DNA of 12,320 nt from CAZVRZ01 sp964629965. Its GTDB lineage: Bacteria > Chloroflexota > Anaerolineae > Anaerolineales > UBA4823. Shown here one piece after another: positions 7,751 to 12,320 of this stretch. Both the position numbers and the translations under genes were made by a program. How positions within the stretch are numbered: the first letter of the stretch is position 1; every line of letters starts with the position of its first letter. The notes under the pieces are model-generated. The model was not told where the DNA came from. It was given only the letters and a program-made list of their open reading frames with translations, and made no database searches. Where the stretch lies: positions 1 to 12,320 of the forward strand of contig CAZVRZ010000152.1 of the NCBI GenBank assembly GCA_964629965.1, given 5' to 3'.

Positions 7751-8410
7751 ATGAATATTTTGATTAGCGTGGGGATTTTGGTAGCTAGTTATTTATTTGG
7801 GTCTATTCCCATGGGTTTGCTAATCGTACGACTGTTGACCGGCAAAGACGTTCGCACGATTGCTAGCGGGCGTACAGGCGGTACCAATGTGATGCGAGCG
7901 GCCGGATTTTGGGCCGGCCTGATCACTGCATTGTTCGATATTTTAAAGGCTGCTGGGGCAGCCTGGTTGGCGAAGTGGGCAGTGCCGCAGAATGAATGGC
8001 TGCACGCCCTGGCGCCGGTCGCGGCGATCTTAGGCCATAACTATTCCATTTTCCTGGCAGAGCGTGGCGAAAATGGCCGTATCCACCTGCGCGGTGGTGC
8101 CGGCGGCGCTTCTTGCGCAGGTGGGGCGGCTGGTCTCTGGCCATTAAGCTTTTTTATCGTTGTGCCTGCCGGTGCTTTAATCCTCTATTTTGTCGGATAT
8201 GCATCGTTGGCTACGATCAGTACGGGAATCATCGCGATCGTTATTTTCGCCATCCGGGCCGCCATGGGGCTTTCGCCCTGGGCGTACGTGGTTTATGGCG
8301 TTTTAGCTACTGCCTTATTAGCCTGGTCTTTGCGACCCAACTTCCAACGTTTAATCGAAGGGAACGAACGGCTGGTGGGTTTTCGAGCACGGAAGAAAAA
8401 AACTGCCTGA
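7751..8410 (+). CDS. plsY: PlsY-like glycerol-3-phosphate acyltransferase with altered motifs
   Basis: PlsY is an integral membrane enzyme that moves an acyl group from acyl-phosphate to sn-1 of glycerol-3-phosphate, the first step of phospholipid synthesis. The 219-residue protein has about five membrane segments and the family layout: 'GSIPMGLLI' (17-25), motif 1 'ASGRTGGTNVMR' (38-49; the usual form is GSGN-x-GATNVLR), 'FDILKA' (62-67), 'LGHNYSIF' (94-101), a glycine-rich motif 2 'RGGAGGAS' (114-121; usually GGKGVAT), and motif 3 'RPNFQRLIEGNER' (195-207) with Asn197, Arg200 and Glu206. Two changes stand out: Lys to Ala in motif 2 and Asn to Arg in motif 1, plus an insertion of about ten residues before motif 2. 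The reading frame is continuous, so this is not a frameshift. GAGGAGG at 7734-7740 is a strong ribosome binding site. It could be a true PlsY of a divergent lineage or a paralogue with a different acyl donor or acceptor. Confidence 0.9.
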   Translation: MNILISVGILVASYLFGSIPMGLLIVRLLTGKDVRTIASGRTGGTNVMRAAGFWAGLITALFDILKAAGAAWLAKWAVPQNEWLHALAPVAAILGHNYSIFLAERGENGRIHLRGGAGGASCAGGAAGLWPLSFFIVVPAGALILYFVGYASLATISTGIIAIVIFAIRAAMGLSPWAYVVYGVLATALLAWSLRPNFQRLIEGNERLVGFRARKKKTA

Positions 8411-8411
8411 T

Positions 8412-9305
8412 CTATTCTTCCTCATTATCCTCGTAATCTTCATATTCATAATCATCATCGGGGCGGAGCGCTGGAGCACCATATAGTTGCCTGTACAGGG
8501 AGCGCAGGTTGCGACGGTGCAGCTCAGTTGCCAGGCCTCCAATCAATACCCGGCTTTTTCCGCATGCTTCGATATCAACATCATCGAGAAGTTCGAAGGG
8601 GTATTTCCGGCGAGATGCCTGGCGCACGGCTTTGCGGATTGATGATAGGTAAGCGAGGTTGTCTTTAATAGCGTTATCGATCTCTCCTCGCAAGACGATA
8701 TCACCATGTCCCTGAACAACATTCTCCAGGCCCATTTTGCTGATCCTTTTCAAAGATGTTACCATATCATCGATGTTACCATCCACGATATAGGGCAAGG
8801 GCATGAAGGCGTCACCTGCAAATAAAATGCGGTCTTCTTCGACCAGGATGCCAATATTGTCCAAACTGGGGCCAGGCAGAGGAATGAGAGTCAAGGTTTT
8901 CTTGCCCACGCGCAGGCTTAAAGTATTGTCTGAAAAAGTGAGGTGAGGCGGCACGATCTTGATATTTCGAAAGGCAGGCGTGTGTGCGCTGGCTTCTTTT
9001 AGCGAGACTGCGCCTTCTTTGATCAATTTCTCGCGGCACAGGCGATGCCCGATGATGGTTGCACCCTGGAAAAAGCAATTGCCCCAACAGTGGTCGGCGT
9101 GATGGTGCGTATTTAACACATATCGGATCGGCGCGTTCAGTTCTTGCTCAATGAAGTCACGGATCGCTATCGTTTCTTCAGGCAGCGCCAGGGTATCGAT
9201 CACCACTGCCCAATTTGGACCAATGATAGCGCCGGCAGTAACCTGAGCATAGATATCGCTTTGGAAGGAATAAACGTTATCTGCAACTCGTTCCCGTTGG
9301 ATCAT
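8412..9305 (-). CDS. Metallo-beta-lactamase-fold hydrolase with an acidic C-terminal tail
   Basis: A 297-residue MBL-superfamily protein. Seen: 'THHHADHCWGN' with His67, His69, Asp71 and His72 (the HxHxDH core), 'FAGDAFMP' with Asp165, and 'VVQGHGD' with His200. The strand that normally carries the third histidine of the first metal site (usually 'TPGHT/S') reads 'PLPGPSLDN', with Pro146 (codon CCC) where His is expected. The metal site is therefore incomplete by family standards; one metal may be lost or the ligand replaced. The last 16 or so residues are almost all Asp, Glu and Tyr. I chose the ATG at 9305, preceded by AAGGTGG, because the in-frame ATG at 9371 lies upstream of the predicted transcript start. 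No signal peptide is seen. The reaction is unknown; the superfamily includes glyoxalase II, lactonases and flavoprotein oxygen reductase domains. Its stop is one base from the convergent plsY stop. Confidence 0.88.
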   Translation of the reverse strand: MIQRERVADNVYSFQSDIYAQVTAGAIIGPNWAVVIDTLALPEETIAIRDFIEQELNAPIRYVLNTHHHADHCWGNCFFQGATIIGHRLCREKLIKEGAVSLKEASAHTPAFRNIKIVPPHLTFSDNTLSLRVGKKTLTLIPLPGPSLDNIGILVEEDRILFAGDAFMPLPYIVDGNIDDMVTSLKRISKMGLENVVQGHGDIVLRGEIDNAIKDNLAYLSSIRKAVRQASRRKYPFELLDDVDIEACGKSRVLIGGLATELHRRNLRSLYRQLYGAPALRPDDDYEYEDYEDNEEE

Positions 9306-9348
9306 AACCACCTTCTTTATAACCGAGTTTGCCTTACAAGGCGCATGT

Positions 9349-9378
9349 AGCATAGCACAAAACAAACCCAAAAGTCAA
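9349..9378 (-). promoter_or_regulatory. Sigma-70-type promoter for the MBL hydrolase gene
   Basis: Minus strand: -35 box TTGACT (9378-9373), an 18-base spacer and -10 box TATGCT (9354-9349). The predicted start is near 9342, giving a leader of about 37 bases before the ATG at 9305. It points away from the valS promoter, whose -35 box begins 35 bases to the right. This placement also rules against the longer start at 9371. Confidence 0.6.
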
Positions 9379-9412
9379 GAACAAATGTCATTTTTTCTGC
9401 ATTTTCAATTGA

Positions 9413-9441
9413 TTGACGAATCTCGCCGCGCTGGTTATAAT
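9413..9441 (+). promoter_or_regulatory. Strong sigma-70-type promoter of the T-box-valS unit
   Basis: TTGACG (9413-9418), a 17-base spacer and a perfect TATAAT (9436-9441). Transcription should begin near 9448, about 20 bases before the base of T-box Stem I. This is the best consensus match among the promoters in the window, as expected for a gene controlled mainly after initiation. Confidence 0.8.
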
Positions 9442-9448
9442 CAATTTA

Positions 9449-9760
9449 TAATTTCATACGATCTCATCCGAGAGGAGTAAGTGCGCAGCGCACTGCCAGA
9501 GATTGACAAGCCAGCGGCTGAAAGCTTGTCTCTGTGTGCAGCACCGAATGTCGCTCGGAATATCGCCGAAGAAATCGTTAGCCAGCAACCTGGCTGAACA
9601 AAAGTAGAACGGCGCGGGGAGCCCGTTACAGCGAAACCCTGATCAGCCGGTATCCGGCTTGCTGGGGTGAGGGCGCCAGGCAGCAAAGCGTGGCGAAATG
9701 AGGTGGTACCGCGGAAGGTGTTTCCTTTCGTCCTCTTTGGGATGAAAGGATTTTTTGTTT
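9449..9760 (+). promoter_or_regulatory. T-box riboswitch leader, valine-specific, upstream of valS
   Basis: A full T-box leader of about 310 nt. Stem I is closed by CCGAG (9468-9472) with CTCGG (9554-9558); the specifier loop has AGGAGTAA on the 5' side and GAAT-GTC-G on the 3' side, with GUC (valine) at 9550-9552. GTGC (9481-9484) pairs with GCAC (9541-9544) above it, and ACAAGC/GCTTGT forms the upper helix. The F-box sequence CCGTTA is at 9623-9628 and a Stem III hairpin (AGCCGG-tat-CCGGCT) follows. The T-box core AGGTGGTACCGCG is at 9701-9713; its bulge UGGU is complementary to ACCA, matching a tRNA with A73 such as tRNA-Val. GCGAAA (9693-9698) can pair with TTTCGT (9726-9731) to form an antiterminator that competes with the terminator. 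By family knowledge, uncharged tRNA-Val stabilises the antiterminator and valS is read through. The start of the RNA is predicted from the promoter. Confidence 0.95.
9724..9757 (+). terminator. Intrinsic terminator of the T-box leader
   Basis: CCTTTCGTCC (from 9724) pairs with the GGGATGAAAGG arm ending at 9749 to make a stem of ten base pairs (one G-U) around a short loop, followed after one A by six T residues from 9751. It shares the bases 9726-9731 with the proposed antiterminator, so the two folds exclude each other. It ends only about 20 bases before the valS start, the usual T-box arrangement. Confidence 0.92.
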
Positions 9761-9778
9761 AACTCCAGGAGGGGTTCG

Positions 9779-12268
9779 ATGTCACTGCCAAAACGTTACG
9801 ATCCAAGTCTGAGTGAACCGCGCTGGCAATCTTACTGGCAGACGCAGGGTGTCTATCGTTTTGCTGCTGAGGCAGCTGGCGAGGTTTATGCGATCGATAC
9901 GCCTCCTGCAACTGTCTCTGGGCATCTGCACCTGGGGCACGTCTATTCCTACAGCCATACGGATTTCATGGCGAGGTTTTGGCGCATGCAAGGGAAAAAC
10001 GTGTTTTACCCGATGGGCTTTGACGATAACGGCTTGCCTACCGAGCGCCTGGTAGAGAAACGTTTGCAGATCAGGGCCGTTGACTTGGGGCGGCAGGCTT
10101 TCATCGAGAAGTGTTTGCAGGTCAGCGAAGAGGCCGAATTAGATTACAAGGCGTTGTGGCAGCGCCTGGGACTGTCGATCGACTGGCGCCATACCTACCG
10201 CACGATCGATCGCCGCGCCCGGCAAATTGCGCAGTGGTCTTTCCTGGATCTGTATCACAAGGGGCTGGCCTACCACCGTGAGGCGCCTGCCATCTGGTGC
10301 CCGGAGTGCCAGACCTCTATAGCACAGGCGGAGTTGAATGACCTGGAGCGGGAGAGTGAATTTGTCACCCTGGCTTTTCGCCTGGAGAACGGCGAGACGC
10401 TGCCAGTCGCTACCACACGCCCCGAACTGTTACCGGCTTGCGTGGCGGTCTTTGTCCATCCGGAAGACGTTCGTTTCTCCGGCCTGCCGGGCAAACGCGT
10501 GCAGACGCCGCTCTTCGGGCAATGGGTGCCAGTGCTGGCCGACCCGGGCGCTGATCCGCAAAAAGGCACGGGCGCAGTGATGTGCTGCACGTTTGGCGAC
10601 ACGGCAGATGTGGCCTGGCAGCGGCTTCACAACCTGCCAACGATCATGGTTGTAGAGCGCGATGGCTGCCTATCCGATCTCGCCGGCGAATTTGCCGGCC
10701 TGCCTCTGGCCGAGGCTCGCAAGCGGATCAAAGAGAGCCTTGCCTCGCAAGACCTGATCATGGCTCGCCAACCCACCTTGCAATCGATCCGGGTCCACGA
10801 ACGCTGTGATACACCGGTGGAATATATCCTGGTGCGCCAGTGGTTTGTGAAGGTTTTGGAGTACAAAGAGCAGTTGATCGAGTTGGGTGAGAAGATCGCC
10901 TGGCGCCCGGCCAATATGCAAGCGCGTTACCGCGCCTGGGTTGAAAACCTGAACTGGGATTGGTGTATCTCGCGCCAGCGCTATTACGGTGCGCCGTTTC
11001 CCCTCTGGTACTGCCGGGATTGCGGGGCGGTGCTGCCGGCTTCTGTGGAATGCCTGCCGGTCGACCCGTTGGTGGATGCTCCGGCGAGCGCTTGTTCGCA
11101 GTGTGGCGGCCGCGAGTTTATCCCCGAAGCAGATGTGATGGATACTTGGGCTACCTCTTCGCTATCGCCCCAAATTGCCGGCGGTTGGCAGCCTGGCCTG
11201 GCGGAGCAGCCCCTTTACGATCGCCTGACGCCTTATTCGTTGCGTCCGCAAGCGCATGAGATCATTCGCACCTGGGCTTTTTATACCATCGTCAAATCTT
11301 ACTTCCATTTTGGCAGCTTACCCTGGCATAACGTGGGCATTTCTGGTTGGGGCATTGCCGGGGAGGGGATGGGCAAGATCAGCAAAAGTCGCGGCGGCGG
11401 GCCTATGCCGCCGTTGGAGATGATCGAGCGCTATTCGGCGGATGCCGTGCGTTATTGGGCTGCCAGCACTGGCCCGGGCAAGGACGCGGTGATCAGCGAA
11501 GAGAAGATCCAGATCGGTGCGCGCCTGGTAACCAAGCTGTGGAATGTGGCGCGTTTCTGCGAGCGTTTCATCGAGGAATACCGGGCAATGGCGCCGGAGG
11601 CGCAGGAAATTCCTCCTCTTTCTCCGGCGGATGGCTGGATCCTGGGACGTTTACAACGCCTGGTCCATCGGGCGACCGGCTTGTTGTGCGAATATGATTA
11701 CGCGGCGGCTAAGAGCGAGATCGAGGTCTTTTTTTGGAATGAATTGACTGACAACTATCTGGAGATGTGCAAACAACGCTTGTATGCAGGCGCGGCGGAT
11801 AATAATTTTCGCTCGGGCGCGCTGTATACTCTCGATGTATTGCTGCAGGTGATCCTAAAGCTCTTTGCGCCTTTCTTGCCCTATGTGACGGAGGAGATCT
11901 ACCAGGGGTTATATGCCGGGGAGGCCGGAGGCATCTCTATCCACCGTACGCCCTGGCCTCAGCCGGATATTTGCCTGGAAGATGAGGCCATTGAGCAGAC
12001 CGGTGCGCTGTTGGTTGAGATTGCCACAGCGGTGCGGCGTTTCAAAAGCCGGCATAATTTCCCTTTGGGAATGGAACTGTCGCGGTTACAATTGGCAACT
12101 GGAGATGGCGCTTTGCAGATCTTCCTGGATACTTCCAGGGCAGACCTCGCCAGCATTACCCGGGCTCGCCAGATCGAGATCGTGCCCGAGCTTGACCCGG
12201 CATTGGAAGAAGAAATAACAGCCAGCGGCATGCAGATTGCTATCCTGGTTGACCACGAATTAGAATAA
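9779..12268 (+). CDS. valS: Valyl-tRNA synthetase (archaeal-like short type)
   Basis: Class I synthetase that charges tRNA-Val with valine and edits misactivated threonine. I chose the ATG at 9779 (829 residues) over an in-frame TTG at 9755 because AGGAGGGG sits just upstream and the TTG lies in the terminator T-tract. In order: the 'TPPATVSGHLHLGHVYSY' stretch (41-58) with HLGH at 51-54, zinc cluster CPEC at 174-177, the editing domain with 'TTRPELLPACVAVFVHP' and 'MCCTFGDTADV' (FGD at 272-274), a second zinc-type set CRDC (412-415) and CSQC (439-442), then KISKS at 533-537 and the anticodon-binding helical domain to the end. The CTFGD editing motif, the YPMGFDDNGLPTER stretch and the paired zinc knuckles match the archaeal/Rickettsia-like ValS branch rather than the long bacterial form. 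The usual C-terminal coiled-coil tRNA arm of bacterial ValS seems absent. Expression is controlled by the valine T-box leader. Confidence 0.97.
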   Translation: MSLPKRYDPSLSEPRWQSYWQTQGVYRFAAEAAGEVYAIDTPPATVSGHLHLGHVYSYSHTDFMARFWRMQGKNVFYPMGFDDNGLPTERLVEKRLQIRAVDLGRQAFIEKCLQVSEEAELDYKALWQRLGLSIDWRHTYRTIDRRARQIAQWSFLDLYHKGLAYHREAPAIWCPECQTSIAQAELNDLERESEFVTLAFRLENGETLPVATTRPELLPACVAVFVHPEDVRFSGLPGKRVQTPLFGQWVPVLADPGADPQKGTGAVMCCTFGDTADVAWQRLHNLPTIMVVERDGCLSDLAGEFAGLPLAEARKRIKESLASQDLIMARQPTLQSIRVHERCDTPVEYILVRQWFVKVLEYKEQLIELGEKIAWRPANMQARYRAWVENLNWDWCISRQRYYGAPFPLWYCRDCGAVLPASVECLPVDPLVDAPASACSQCGGREFIPEADVMDTWATSSLSPQIAGGWQPGLAEQPLYDRLTPYSLRPQAHEIIRTWAFYTIVKSYFHFGSLPWHNVGISGWGIAGEGMGKISKSRGGGPMPPLEMIERYSADAVRYWAASTGPGKDAVISEEKIQIGARLVTKLWNVARFCERFIEEYRAMAPEAQEIPPLSPADGWILGRLQRLVHRATGLLCEYDYAAAKSEIEVFFWNELTDNYLEMCKQRLYAGAADNNFRSGALYTLDVLLQVILKLFAPFLPYVTEEIYQGLYAGEAGGISIHRTPWPQPDICLEDEAIEQTGALLVEIATAVRRFKSRHNFPLGMELSRLQLATGDGALQIFLDTSRADLASITRARQIEIVPELDPALEEEITASGMQIAILVDHELE

Positions 12269-12281
12269 ATAACCCAAGTTG

Positions 12282-12297
12282 CTACCTTACCAGGTAG
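12282..12297 (+). other. Small hairpin after valS, possible weak terminator
   Basis: CTACCT and AGGTAG can pair as a six-base stem around the loop TACC, 13 bases past the valS stop. No T-tract follows, so a role as an intrinsic terminator is doubtful. The last 50 or so bases of the window (12269-12320) otherwise show no coding or RNA feature that I can support. Confidence 0.25.
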
Positions 12298-12320
12298 TTG
12301 AGGCTGCAAGCCAGGGCAAA

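Noticed and set aside
8060..8130. Possible frameshift in plsY, because motif 2 looks unusual
   Set aside because: The glycine-rich motif and the membrane segments after it are in the same frame as the N-terminus; other frames give no better match to the family.
9306..9371. Longer start for the MBL hydrolase at the ATG at 9371
   Set aside because: The predicted transcript start is near 9342, downstream of that ATG, and the ATG at 9305 has a strong ribosome binding site.
9441..9686. Minus-strand open reading frame of 81 codons across the T-box leader
   Set aside because: The region is explained by RNA structure on the plus strand, and the protein shows no recognisable pattern.
9755..9778. TTG start for valS
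   Set aside because: It lies in the T-tract of the T-box terminator; the ATG at 9779 follows a strong AGGAGGGG.
10270..10914. Several overlapping long open frames on the minus strand under valS
   Set aside because: They are shadows of a GC-richer coding gene; they are rich in Arg, Ser and Pro, have no ribosome binding sites and no recognisable domains.
1..12320. CRISPR array, transposon ends, tRNA or rRNA genes
   Set aside because: By eye I saw no regularly spaced repeats, transposase-like protein, cloverleaf or rRNA sequence; the only strong structured RNA is the T-box leader.

Overview
The window reads as a piece of a bacterial chromosome, most likely from an uncultivated member of the Chloroflexota (Anaerolineae-like). 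This placement is inferred from moderate GC, the mix of gene families and the protein style; no rRNA marker is present. Ten N bases at 2841-2850 show it is a scaffolded, probably metagenomic, assembly. Nearly all of it is coding: nine protein genes, one long RNA leader and two divergent promoter regions. I see no mobile element, CRISPR array, tRNA, rRNA or defence island.

Left (2-3784, +): a very large tetratricopeptide-repeat protein, open at the window's left edge, with a papain-like C39-family peptidase domain set inside the repeat array. Ten bases later, facing it, comes a minus-strand operon (6316 down to 3795): a GT4 glycosyltransferase, a YraN/UPF0102 nuclease-fold protein and the tRNA dimethylallyltransferase MiaA. 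These are packed with a 2-nt gap and a 0-nt gap and are driven by a good sigma-70-type promoter at 6366-6394.

Middle (6434-8410, +): a divergent operon encoding a polytopic membrane protein of unknown function, a JAMM/MPN metallopeptidase overlapping it by 16 nt, and a PlsY-like glycerol-3-phosphate acyltransferase with changed signature motifs. Its promoter places the predicted transcript start on the ATG, so the first gene is probably read from a leaderless mRNA. One base past PlsY, facing it, ends a metallo-beta-lactamase-fold hydrolase (9305 down to 8412) that lacks one usual metal-binding histidine and has an acidic tail.

Right (9413-12268, +): a strong promoter, a complete T-box riboswitch (GUC valine specifier, F box, T-box sequence with UGGU, and an intrinsic terminator) and a valyl-tRNA synthetase of the shorter, archaeal-like type. 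The T-box logic predicts that uncharged tRNA-Val turns on valS.

Most of the content is housekeeping: tRNA modification and charging, phospholipid and glycolipid synthesis. The items most worth a second look are the TPR-C39 fusion, the valine T-box in front of an archaeal-type ValS, the altered active-site motifs of PlsY and of the MBL hydrolase, and the stand-alone JAMM peptidase coupled to a membrane protein. I did not find a clear new multi-gene system.
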